Origin: Streptomyces noursei
GTDB taxonomy: Bacteria; Actinomycetota; Actinomycetes; Streptomycetales; Streptomycetaceae
Assembly (NCBI RefSeq): GCF_001646665.1
Contig: NZ_LWBU01000090.1
Coordinates: forward strand, 69,517-133,516
Direction: 5' to 3'
Length of the DNA: 64,000 nt
Notes under the pieces: model-generated
What the model saw: only the letters and a program-made list of their open reading frames with translations
What the model was told of the DNA's origin: nothing
Databases searched by the model: none
Shown: positions 34,540 through 42,363 of the stretch, one piece after another
Numbering within the stretch: position 1 is the first letter of the stretch
How the letters are laid out: every line of letters begins with the position of its first letter
Program-made: the position numbers and the translations under genes

Positions 34540-36042
34540 ATGGTGGGGATTCCGGTAGCGGCGCGCGCGTACGTCGCGGGAACCGCGGTGTGCGCCGTGG
34601 CGTGCGCCCTCCCGGCGCTCACCCCCGGCGCCGGCACCCCCTGGCGGCCCCTCGCCCTGCTGGCCACGCTTTATGCCGTCAGCGAGTGGCCCGCCCGCAG
34701 CCCCCTGCTCGGTCGCGCACTGGGCGCCGGATCGTTCCTGCCGGTCCTGCTCGCCGCCGCCCTGCTGCTCCCGCCCGCCGCCGCCGCGCTCGTCGCCGTG
34801 CCCGGCGCGCTGATTTCCCCCGTCGAGCACGGACCCGCCCTGCCGCGCAGGATCTGGCGCGCCGCCCGGCTCGCGCTCGCCGCGTGGACCGCCGCGCACG
34901 CCGCCGTGCTCCTCGGCGGCCCCGCTGCGGTGGCCACCGCCCACTTCCCGTACGCCCTGCTCCCCGCGGGCGCCGCCGCGCTCGCCTTCTGCCTGGTGGG
35001 CACCGCCCTCGACGGCGGCATCCTGGCCGTCGCGGAGCCGGTGCCGCCGCGCGACGCCTGGCACGGTCTGCTGTCCCGGTCCCTCGCCCCGCACGCCGTG
35101 CACGGGCTCGCCGGACTGATGATGGCGGTGCTGTGGCGCAGCCCGTACGGCTGGCCGGCCGCGCTGTGCGTGCTGCTGCCCATGTACCTGTCCTGCTGGA
35201 TGTACGCCCAGTACCACCGGGAGCACGCGGCCCACCAGGCCACCATCCGGGCCCTCGTCCAGGCGGTCGACATCAAGGACGCCTACACCCGGGGGCACAG
35301 CGAGCGGGTCGGCCGGGCCTCGGTGCTCATCGCCCGCGAACTGGGCATGGACGACTCCCGGCTCGACGTCATCCGGTTCGCGGGGATCCTCCACGACGTG
35401 GGCAAACTCGGCGTCCCGACCCGGGTGTTGCGCAAGGACGGCCCGCTCACCCCCGAGGAGCGGCGGGTGATCGAGCTGCACCCGGAGTACGGGCACGAGA
35501 TCGTGCGCGGCATCGGGTTCCTCGGCGAGGCGCGGGCCGCGATCCTGCACCACCACGAGCGGATGGACGGCAGCGGCTATCCGTACGGGCTCAGCGGCGA
35601 GCGCATCCCGGAGGCCGCGCGGGTGGTCGCCGTCGCCGACGCCTTCGACGCGATGACCTCGACGCGCTCGTACCGCAGGGCGCGGCCCGTGGCGACGGCG
35701 GTGGCGGAGCTGGAGCGGTGCGCCGGGCGGCAGTTCGACCCGAGGATGGTCCGGGCCCTGGTGCGCGCGCTGGACCGGCACGGCTGGCGGACGGCGGTCA
35801 CGGCCGACGAGACCGCGCCCGCGCCCCCCGGTACCGCCGCCGGCACGTGCCCCGCCGACCCGCCCCCGGCCGGCGCCGACACCACCGCCCCGCGCCCCGC
35901 CGGCACCGACGCCGACACCGCGCGCCCCGACGCCGCGCGCCCCGCCGCCCCGGCGCGGGAACGCGGGGGCGTCGCGGCGGCGCGCGGCCCCGCAGCCGGG
36001 CCGGGTCGCGGCCACGGCCGGGCCCGGGGCGGCGCCCGATGA
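34540..36042 (+). CDS. membrane HD-GYP domain protein (putative c-di-GMP phosphodiesterase)
   Basis: 500 residues from ATG 34540 with GGGAG close upstream (a GTG at 34513 is possible). Residues about 1-220 hold several hydrophobic spans. Then comes an HD-GYP domain: HSERVGR near 260, HDVGKLGVP at about 285-293, and the full HHHERMDGSGYPYG at about 337-350. These are the residues used for metal binding and c-di-GMP hydrolysis. The last about 80 residues are Pro/Ala/Asp-rich and disordered. It overlaps the next HD gene by 4 bases (ATGA), so the two proteins are translationally coupled. Confidence 0.88.
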   Translation: MVGIPVAARAYVAGTAVCAVACALPALTPGAGTPWRPLALLATLYAVSEWPARSPLLGRALGAGSFLPVLLAAALLLPPAAAALVAVPGALISPVEHGPALPRRIWRAARLALAAWTAAHAAVLLGGPAAVATAHFPYALLPAGAAALAFCLVGTALDGGILAVAEPVPPRDAWHGLLSRSLAPHAVHGLAGLMMAVLWRSPYGWPAALCVLLPMYLSCWMYAQYHREHAAHQATIRALVQAVDIKDAYTRGHSERVGRASVLIARELGMDDSRLDVIRFAGILHDVGKLGVPTRVLRKDGPLTPEERRVIELHPEYGHEIVRGIGFLGEARAAILHHHERMDGSGYPYGLSGERIPEAARVVAVADAFDAMTSTRSYRRARPVATAVAELERCAGRQFDPRMVRALVRALDRHGWRTAVTADETAPAPPGTAAGTCPADPPPAGADTTAPRPAGTDADTARPDAARPAAPARERGGVAAARGPAAGPGRGHGRARGGAR

Positions 36043-37382
36043 CGGCCGGACCGTACGGCAGACCCGCGCACCGCCACGGCGGCGCCCGGACGTCACCCGT
36101 TCGGCTCACGGCGGGCGGGACGCTCCGCACGGCCGCCGCCACCGCCGCGCTGGCCGGGCTCGGCTGGACGCTCTGGCACGGGCTCGCCGAGCCGGGCACC
36201 GCGCTCGCCTTCGGCGTCCTCGTCGCCGTCGGCGAACTGGCCCGCCGGGGCGCCCGCCCGGCGGCGGGGGCACCGCCCGTGCCGGAGGAACCGCCGGGCA
36301 GGGAGCCCGCGCCCCTCGCGGCCGCCGGGGCCCTCGCATACGCCCTGCTGGGGGAGTCCGCCGGGCGGCCCACCACCCACGGGGTCGCCCAGACCGTCGC
36401 GGTCGTCGTCGCGGGCGCGCTGGTCGGAGCCGTACCGCAGGTGGCCGGGGGCCACGAGGCGGCGCTGGACCACGTCGTCCGCCGGGTGCTCACGGCCGGC
36501 TTCGCCGCCCTCTGCTTCCAGCCCCTGTACAACTCGGGCGAGCTGCTGCGGCTCGTCGGACGGGGGCCCCGCTACGCGCTGTTCCTGCTCCTCCTGCTCG
36601 TCCTCACCGCCCTGTGCGACGCGGTGATCACCGCTTCCCTGCTGCGCGCCCGCACCGGCCACCCGTACGGCGCGCTGCTCCGCGCGGAGCTGCGGGCCCT
36701 GCCGGGCATCGGCTCCGCCGTGTGCGCCACCGGCGCGGTGATGGCCCTCGCCGTGGCCGTGGCCGGCCTGTGGGCGCTGCCCGTCTTCTGCGTACCGCTG
36801 CTCCTCACCCAGCTGTCCTTCCGCCGGTACGCCGCGGTCCGCGACACCTACCGCCAGACCATCCGCTCCCTGGCGCGTGCCACCGAGATCGCCGGGTACA
36901 CGCCCCCCGGGCACGCCCACCGGGTGGCCGCGCTCAGCCGGGCCGTCGGGCGCGAGCTGGGACTGTCCGGACCCGATCTGACCGTTCTGGAGTACGCCGC
37001 ACTGATGCACGACATCGGACAGCTGTCCCTGGTCGACCCCGTACCCGAGGGGGCCACCGCCCGTCTGCCCGAGGCGGAGCGGCGGCGCATCGCGCTGCTC
37101 GGCGGCGCCGTCGTGCGGCGCACCGGTGTCCCGGCGGCCGTCGCGGTGGTCGTGGAGCGGCAGGCCGACCCGTACCGGGAGCAGCCGCTCGCCGCGCGGA
37201 TCGTCCGGACCGTGAACGCGTACGACGAGCTGTCCCGGGAAGGCGGACGTGACCCGGACGGGGCTCTGTACGCCCTCGAACGGCTGCGGCTCGGCACCGC
37301 GCGGGACCATCACCCGAAAGTGGTGGAGGCACTCGCCGGAGTCCTCGCCCGGGGCGGCGTCGCGGGGCCGGCCCCTGGGTAA
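36039..37382 (+). CDS. membrane protein with degenerate HD-GYP-like domain
   Basis: 447 residues, start overlapping the stop of the HD-GYP gene. About six hydrophobic segments (residues about 30-260) precede an HD domain: HAHRVAALSRAVG, then LMHDIGQLSLVDP at about 322-334. The lysine of HDxGK is replaced by Gln. Where an active HD-GYP has HHExxDGxGYP this protein reads VVERQADPYREQP, so the GYP loop and several metal ligands are missing. It probably binds or regulates rather than hydrolyses. Likely a partner of the preceding enzyme. Confidence 0.82.
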   Translation: MTAGPYGRPAHRHGGARTSPVRLTAGGTLRTAAATAALAGLGWTLWHGLAEPGTALAFGVLVAVGELARRGARPAAGAPPVPEEPPGREPAPLAAAGALAYALLGESAGRPTTHGVAQTVAVVVAGALVGAVPQVAGGHEAALDHVVRRVLTAGFAALCFQPLYNSGELLRLVGRGPRYALFLLLLLVLTALCDAVITASLLRARTGHPYGALLRAELRALPGIGSAVCATGAVMALAVAVAGLWALPVFCVPLLLTQLSFRRYAAVRDTYRQTIRSLARATEIAGYTPPGHAHRVAALSRAVGRELGLSGPDLTVLEYAALMHDIGQLSLVDPVPEGATARLPEAERRRIALLGGAVVRRTGVPAAVAVVVERQADPYREQPLAARIVRTVNAYDELSREGGRDPDGALYALERLRLGTARDHHPKVVEALAGVLARGGVAGPAPG

Positions 37383-37487
37383 CCCATGGGTAATGAGCGA
37401 GCGTGCGACCCGGCATGGTTGGATGCGAACAAGAGGGTGTCCGGGGGCAGAGACCTTCAGCGACCGGCAGACCGGCAGGCGGGAATC

Positions 37488-38468
37488 GTGAGGATCTTCG
37501 GGAAGGTACGGCATCGGCCCTCCGCCTCGTGGCGGCAGGCCACCGACCGCGCGTTCACGCTGATCGGGGACGGGCGGTACGAGGACGCGGGCGCGCTGCT
37601 GACACGTGCGGCGGACCTGGAGCCCTGGCTCTCGGAGTCCTGGTTCAACCTGGCGCTGCTGCACAAGTTCCGGCACGACTGGGAACAGGCACGCACCGCG
37701 GGGCTCCGCGCCGTCGCGCTGCTCGACAAGGAGACCGGGGCGCCCGACTGGTGGAACGTCGGCATCGCCGCCACCGCGCTCCAGGACTGGCCACTGGCCC
37801 GGCGGGCCTGGCAGGCGTACGGGCTGAGGGTGCCCGGGGCCGCCGCGGCCGGCGGGGAGCCGACCGGGATGGAGCTGGGCAGCGCCGCCGTGCGGCTGTC
37901 GCCGGAGGGCGAGGCCGAGGTGGTGTGGGGCCGGCGGCTGGACCCGGCCAGGATCGAGGTGCTGTCCATCCCGCTGCCGTCCTCGGGGCGGCGCTGGGGC
38001 GAGGTCGTGCTGCACGACGGGGTCCCCAACGGCGAGCGGACCACGTCCTCGGGGCACAGTTTCCCGGTGTTCGACGAGATCGAGCTGTGGGCGCCGTCGC
38101 CCGTGCCGACCTGGGTGGTGCTGCTGGAGGCGGCCACCGAGGACGACCGCGACGCCCTGGAACGGCTGGCCGCCGACGCCGGGTTCGCCGCCGAGGACTG
38201 GTCGTCGTCGGTGCGGCTGCTGTGCCGCGCCTGCTCGGAGTCCCGGATGCCCAGCGCCGAGGGCGAGGGCGAGCACCTGGACCCGCACGACCACAGCGAG
38301 CCGGGGCACCCGGGGCCGCTGGGCCACCGGTCGCCGGGCGAGCTGTGGGTGCCGGAGCGGGAGTGCGGCATCGCGGCGCCCGCGGGGCTGGTGCGGGGGC
38401 TGCTGGACGGCTGGGTGGCGGACAGCCCGGACAGCCGTGAGTGGCGGGATCTCGAGGAAGTCTGCTGA
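37488..38468 (+). CDS. TPR-like protein, function unknown
   Basis: 326 residues from GTG 37488 (VRIFGKVRHRP). The ATG at 37386 would add a low-complexity leader. Residues about 15-120 contain two to three TPR-like helical hairpins (GRYEDAGALLTRAADLEPWL, then ESWFNLALLHKF). The rest is an unrecognised domain with Trp-rich strands. A Cys/His cluster CRACSES and HLDPHDHSEPGHPG near residues 245-280 could bind metal. It follows the two HD genes on the same strand and precedes def by 88 bases. No function assigned. Confidence 0.75.
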   Translation: MRIFGKVRHRPSASWRQATDRAFTLIGDGRYEDAGALLTRAADLEPWLSESWFNLALLHKFRHDWEQARTAGLRAVALLDKETGAPDWWNVGIAATALQDWPLARRAWQAYGLRVPGAAAAGGEPTGMELGSAAVRLSPEGEAEVVWGRRLDPARIEVLSIPLPSSGRRWGEVVLHDGVPNGERTTSSGHSFPVFDEIELWAPSPVPTWVVLLEAATEDDRDALERLAADAGFAAEDWSSSVRLLCRACSESRMPSAEGEGEHLDPHDHSEPGHPGPLGHRSPGELWVPERECGIAAPAGLVRGLLDGWVADSPDSREWRDLEEVC

Positions 38469-38480
38469 CTCCTGCCCGTA

Positions 38481-38517
38481 GGCTGTACGGGCACAACGCG
38501 CCGGGCTGTACGGGCAC
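38481..38517 (+). repeat. 14-base direct repeat upstream of def
   Basis: GGCTGTACGGGCAC occurs at 38481-38494 and again at 38504-38517, 23 bases apart, about two helical turns. The first copy overlaps a TAGGCT -10-like element (38479-38484). It may be a repeated regulator site or a duplicated promoter fragment. Confidence 0.6.
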
Positions 38518-38556
38518 GGCGCAGCATCGGGTACTCAGGAAGGCGCAGAAGGCGAC

Positions 38557-39189
38557 ATGGCGCAGCAGGAGACGGCTCAGCAGGTCGACGACGAGGGCTT
38601 CGTCGTCGACACGGAGGACTGCGAGGAGCGCGAGCGCGCGTACCGCGAGCGCGGCACCTCCCGCCCGATCACGGTGGTCGGCAACCCGGTGCTGCACAAG
38701 GAGTGCAAGGACGTCACCGAGTTCGGCGACGAGCTGGCACGGCTCGTCGACGACATGTTCGCCAGCCAGCGGACGGCGGAGGGCGTCGGCCTGGCCGCCA
38801 ACCAGATCGGTGTCGACCTGAAGGTCTTCGTCTACGACTGCCCGGACGACGAGGGCGTGCGGCACACGGGCGTCGTGTGCAACCCGGTGCTGGAGGAGCT
38901 GCCGGCGGACCAGCGCCGCCTTGACGACTCCAACGAGGGGTGCCTCTCCGTACCCACCGCCTACGCCTCGCTGGCGCGCCCCGACTACGCGGTGGTGCGC
39001 GGCCAGGACGTGCACGGCAACCCCATCAAGGTGCGGGGCACCGGGTACTTCGCCCGCTGCCTCCAGCACGAGACGGACCACCTGTACGGGTACCTGTACA
39101 TCGACCGGCTGTCGAAGCGGGACCGCAAGGACGCGCTGAAGCAGATGGCCGAGGGCACGCCCCGCTACCCGGTCGTCCCCAACGACTGA
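38557..39189 (+). CDS. def: peptide deformylase
   Basis: 210 residues. Removes the formyl group from nascent N-terminal fMet. The three family motifs are intact: [10 protein letters not shown] near residues 75-84, EGCLSVP near 128-134 and QHETDHLYG near 170-178 (zinc ligands C, H, H). An acidic N-terminal extension of about 35 residues precedes the fold, as in some streptomycete homologues. GGAAGGCGCAGAAGGCGAC precedes the ATG. Some Streptomyces deformylases belong to the sigma-R regulon, but no GGAAT-N18-GTT is visible here. A terminator follows at 39203. Confidence 0.94.
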   Translation: MAQQETAQQVDDEGFVVDTEDCEERERAYRERGTSRPITVVGNPVLHKECKDVTEFGDELARLVDDMFASQRTAEGVGLAANQIGVDLKVFVYDCPDDEGVRHTGVVCNPVLEELPADQRRLDDSNEGCLSVPTAYASLARPDYAVVRGQDVHGNPIKVRGTGYFARCLQHETDHLYGYLYIDRLSKRDRKDALKQMAEGTPRYPVVPND

Positions 39190-39202
39190 CCGTCCCGCCG
39201 CG

Positions 39203-39233
39203 CGGCCCCGTTCCGGTGACCGGGACGGGGCCG
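39203..39233 (+). terminator. terminator after def
   Basis: Nine perfect pairs (39203-39211 with 39225-39233), then one T-G and four G-C pairs, closed by a TGA loop. It is 13 bases after the def stop. Confidence 0.7.
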
Positions 39234-39351
39234 TCGCACGTCCGCCATTGGGCCGACGAATGACGGTTGCGGGTGGCCTGTTGACGCGCGTCGACCCCGG
39301 GGGCCAGTCTCGGGGACGGCGTTCCCCGCAGGATCCCGACATGGAGGCTCG

Positions 39352-40095
39352 ATGCCCGGACGATCCGTACGACTCCTGCTCTCGCTTGTCATGCTCATGG
39401 CTGCATCGGTGACCGGTGTGGTCGCCACCGCCACCGCCACCGCCGCGCACGCGGACACCTGCTACACCTGGTCGCGCACCCTCTCCCAGGGCGCCTCCGG
39501 CGCCGATGTCACCCAGCTACAGATCCGCGTCGCCGGCTACCCCGGCTACGGCGCCGTCCTCGCCGTCGACGGGTCCTACGGCCCGGCCACCACCGCGGCG
39601 GTCAAGCGCTTCCAGGCCGCGTACGGACTCACGGCCGACGGCGTCGCGGGCCCCGCCACCTTCAGCAAGCTCTACGCCCTCCAGGACGACGACTGCACAC
39701 CCGTCCACTTCACCTACGCCGAACTGAACGACTGCAACACCACCTGGGCCGGCGGAGCCGTGAGCGCCGCCACGGCCAGGGCCAACGCGCTGCGCACCAT
39801 GTGGAAGCTGGAGGCCCTGCGGCACGCGCTCGGCGACCAGCCCATCACCGTCACCAGCGGCTTCCGCTCGCACGCCTGCAACGACGCGGTCGGCGGGGCG
39901 TCCGGCAGCCGCCATCTGTACGGGGACGCCGCCGACCTGGGCGCGGGCCCGCACTCCCTGTGCAGGCTCGCCCAGCAGGCCCGCAACCACGGCTTCAACG
40001 GCATCCTCGGCCCCGGCTACCCGGGGCACGGCGACCACACCCACCTCGACCACCGGGCGAGCCGCTTCTGGTCCGCCTCCTCCTGCGGCATCTGA
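39352..40095 (+). CDS. secreted peptidoglycan-binding D-Ala-D-Ala peptidase (M15A)
   Basis: 247 residues. Signal peptide of about 34 residues (hydrophobic LLLSLVMLMAASVTGVVA, cleavage after AHA). A PG_binding_1 domain follows (SGADVTQLQIRVAGY, DGSYGPATTAAVKRFQ). Then a Zn D,D-peptidase domain of the Streptomyces albus G type: SGFRSHACNDAVGG, SRHLYGDAAD with ligand His/Asp, and GHGDHTHLD with the last histidine. It cuts stem peptides in the cell wall. The six cysteines of the mature protein could form disulfides. It converges on the GlxA-type regulator with only 4 bases between stops. Confidence 0.92.
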   Translation: MPGRSVRLLLSLVMLMAASVTGVVATATATAAHADTCYTWSRTLSQGASGADVTQLQIRVAGYPGYGAVLAVDGSYGPATTAAVKRFQAAYGLTADGVAGPATFSKLYALQDDDCTPVHFTYAELNDCNTTWAGGAVSAATARANALRTMWKLEALRHALGDQPITVTSGFRSHACNDAVGGASGSRHLYGDAADLGAGPHSLCRLAQQARNHGFNGILGPGYPGHGDHTHLDHRASRFWSASSCGI

Positions 40096-40099
40096 CGGC

Positions 40100-41065
40100 T
40101 CAGGCCACCCGCACCGGCCCGCGGAAGGTACGGCGGTACGCGTTCGGGGTCGTCCCCAGGGTGCGCAGGAAGTGGTGCCGCAGCGCGGCCGCGTTCCCGA
40201 AACCCGACCGGCCGGCGATCGCGTCCACCGTGTCGTCCGTGGCCTCCAGCAACTCCTGCGCCAGCAGCACCCGCTGGCGCAGGAGCCAGCGGTAGGGCGT
40301 CGTCCCCGTCTCCTGCTGGAACCGGCGGGCGAAGGTGCGCGGGGACATGTGGGCCCGCGCCGCCAGCTGCTCCACGGTGATCTCCCGGTCCAGGTGCCGC
40401 TCCATCCACTCCAGTACGCCCCCGACCGTGTCGCAGCGGGTGCGCGGCAGCGGCCGGTCGACGTACTGGGCCTGGCCGCCGTCCCGGTGCGGGGGCACCA
40501 CCATGCGGCGGGCGATGGTGTTGGCCACCTCGTGCCCGTACTCCTGGCGCACCAGGTGCAGGCAGGCGTCGACCCCGGCGGCCGTACCCGCCGAGGTGAT
40601 GACCGGACCGTCGTCGACGTACAGCACGTCGGGGTCCACCAGGGCCCGCGGGTGGCGCCGGGCCAGCTCGGCCGCGTGCCGCCAGTGCGTCGTGCAGCGG
40701 CGGCCGTCGAGCAGTCCGGCCGCGCCCAGCACGAAGGCGCCGGTGCAGACGGACAGCACCCGCGCCCCCCGTCCGACGGCGTCCCGCAGAGCCGCGAGCA
40801 GGGGCTCGGGGTAGGAGCGCCGCGCGTAGCGGCCGCCCGCGGGAACGGCGACGAGGTCCGCCTCGGCCAGCCGTTCGAGACCGTGCTCCACCTCGATCGT
40901 GAAACCGGCGTGGGTGCGCAGCCGGGGGCCCTCGGCGGACGCCACGGCGAAGTCGTGGACGGGCAGCCCGTCGTCGCTCCGGTCGAGGCCGAAGACCTCG
41001 CAGACCACCCCGAGTTCGAAGGGGTTCACGCCGTCCAGCAGGACGGCGGCCACATTCCTCAGCAT
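40100..41065 (-). CDS. GlxA-type AraC-family regulator (DJ-1/PfpI + AraC HTH)
   Basis: 321 residues. The N-terminal half is a DJ-1/PfpI-like domain (LLDGVNPFELGVVCEVFG, VLSVCTGAFVLGAAGLLDGR with its nucleophile-elbow cysteine). The C-terminal half is an AraC double HTH (EITVEQLAARAHMSPRTFAR and SGFGNAAALRHHFLRTLG). It lies downstream of nrdB on the same strand, separated by 281 bases that hold a small opposite-strand gene. S. coelicolor nrdAB is followed by nrdS, an AraC-like gene; this is a positional candidate for it, but I am not certain of identity. Confidence 0.85.
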   Translation of the reverse strand: MLRNVAAVLLDGVNPFELGVVCEVFGLDRSDDGLPVHDFAVASAEGPRLRTHAGFTIEVEHGLERLAEADLVAVPAGGRYARRSYPEPLLAALRDAVGRGARVLSVCTGAFVLGAAGLLDGRRCTTHWRHAAELARRHPRALVDPDVLYVDDGPVITSAGTAAGVDACLHLVRQEYGHEVANTIARRMVVPPHRDGGQAQYVDRPLPRTRCDTVGGVLEWMERHLDREITVEQLAARAHMSPRTFARRFQQETGTTPYRWLLRQRVLLAQELLEATDDTVDAIAGRSGFGNAAALRHHFLRTLGTTPNAYRRTFRGPVRVA

Positions 41066-41158
41066 CCGACGAGCATGGCACGGTCGTGGCAGTAATTCGA
41101 CGGCCAGTGACAGTACTGCCACTGATCTTTTCCCGCCGCGGGGACGACAGTGGAGGGC

Positions 41159-41350
41159 ATGACAACGATCCTCGACGTCCTCGTCCCCGTCGCCCTCTTC
41201 GTCCTCCTGGCCCTCCCGTCGCTCGTCGGCCACGCCCGGGAGCGCGCCGTCGACCGCCAATTGCGCGGGTCGCGGCCCCCGGCGGACGGCCGTCGCCGCG
41301 GACCCGCACCCGGGCCCGCGGCGACGGTCCGCGCCGCACGACCGGTCTAG
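41159..41350 (+). CDS. small single-span membrane protein
   Basis: 63 residues from ATG 41159 (GTG 41150 gives 66). The N-terminal 25 residues form one hydrophobic span (ILDVLVPVALFVLLALPSLV); the tail is Arg/Pro-rich. Its stop overlaps the nrdB stop: both genes end in the shared palindrome CTAG (41347-41350). Divergent from the GlxA-type gene. Coding evidence is limited to length, GC3 and a GGAGGG just before the ATG. Confidence 0.5.
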   Translation: MTTILDVLVPVALFVLLALPSLVGHARERAVDRQLRGSRPPADGRRRGPAPGPAATVRAARPV

Positions 41351-42363
41351 AAGTCCTCGTCGAGGTCGACCGAACCCTCCACGGCCACCTGGTACGCCGA
41401 CGGGCGCCGCTCGAAGAAGTTCGTCAGCTCCTGCACGCCCTGCAGCTCCATGAACGAGAACGGGTTCTCCGAGCCGTACACCGGCGCGAAGCCCAGGCGG
41501 GTCAGGCGCTGGTCGGCCACGCACTCCAGGTACTGGCGCATCGACTCGGTGTTCATCCCCGGCAGGCCGTCGCCGCACAGGTCGCGGCCGAACTGGAGCT
41601 CCGCCTCCACGGCTTCCTTCAGCATGTCGGTGACCTGCTGCCGCAGCTCGTCGTCGAAGAGGTCCGGCTCCTCCTTGCGGACGGTGTCGACCACCTCGAA
41701 GGCGAAGTTCATGTGCATCGTCTCGTCGCGGAACACCCAGTTGGTGCCGGTCGCCAGGCCGTGCAGCAGACCGCGCGAGCGGAACCAGTACACGTAGGCG
41801 AAGGCCCCGTAGAAGAACAGGCCCTCGATGCACGCGGCGAAGCAGATCAGGTTCAGCAGGAAGCGGCGGCGGTCGGCCTTCGTCTCCAGCCGGTCGATCT
41901 TCTCCACTGAGTCCATCCAGCGGAAGCAGAACTGCGCCTTCTCCCGGATGGACGGGATGTTCTCCACGGCGTCGAACGCCGCCGCGCGGTCCGCCGGGTC
42001 GGGCAGGTAGGTGTCGAGCAGCGTCAGATAGAACTGGACGTGCACCGCCTCCTCGAACAGCTGCCGCGACAGGTACAGCCGCGCCTCGGGCGAGTTGATG
42101 TGCTTGTAGAGCGTCAGCACCAGGTTGTTCGCCACGATCGAGTCACCGGTCGCGAAGAACGCCACCAGCCGGCCGATCAGGTGCTGCTCGCCCGGCGTGA
42201 GCTTGGCGAGGTCGGCCACGTCCGAGTGGAGGTCGACCTCCTCCACGGTCCAGGTGTTCTTGATGGCGTCGCGGTAGCGCTCGTAGAAGTCGGGGTAGCG
42301 CATCGGACGCAGGGTCAGTTCGAAGCCCGGGTCGAGCAGGTTCTTCTCGGGGGAAGCGGACAT
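41347..42363 (-). CDS. nrdB: class Ia ribonucleotide reductase, beta subunit
   Basis: 338 residues. Houses the metal-radical cofactor; ligands lie in RQLFEEAVHVQFY and in ACIEGLFFYGAFAY plus RDETMHMNF. The C-terminal tail ends SVDLDEDF, the peptide that docks into NrdA. The ATG shares one base with the nrdA stop (TGATG), so translation is coupled. With NrdA it reduces ribonucleoside diphosphates aerobically without B12. Regulated through the riboswitch upstream of nrdA. Confidence 0.95.
   Translation of the reverse strand: MSASPEKNLLDPGFELTLRPMRYPDFYERYRDAIKNTWTVEEVDLHSDVADLAKLTPGEQHLIGRLVAFFATGDSIVANNLVLTLYKHINSPEARLYLSRQLFEEAVHVQFYLTLLDTYLPDPADRAAAFDAVENIPSIREKAQFCFRWMDSVEKIDRLETKADRRRFLLNLICFAACIEGLFFYGAFAYVYWFRSRGLLHGLATGTNWVFRDETMHMNFAFEVVDTVRKEEPDLFDDELRQQVTDMLKEAVEAELQFGRDLCGDGLPGMNTESMRQYLECVADQRLTRLGFAPVYGSENPFSFMELQGVQELTNFFERRPSAYQVAVEGSVDLDEDF

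Noticed and set aside
40100..41065. Firm naming of the GlxA-type gene as nrdS
   Set aside because: Position and AraC domain fit, but an opposite-strand ORF interrupts the gap and I cannot compare sequences. Left unnamed.
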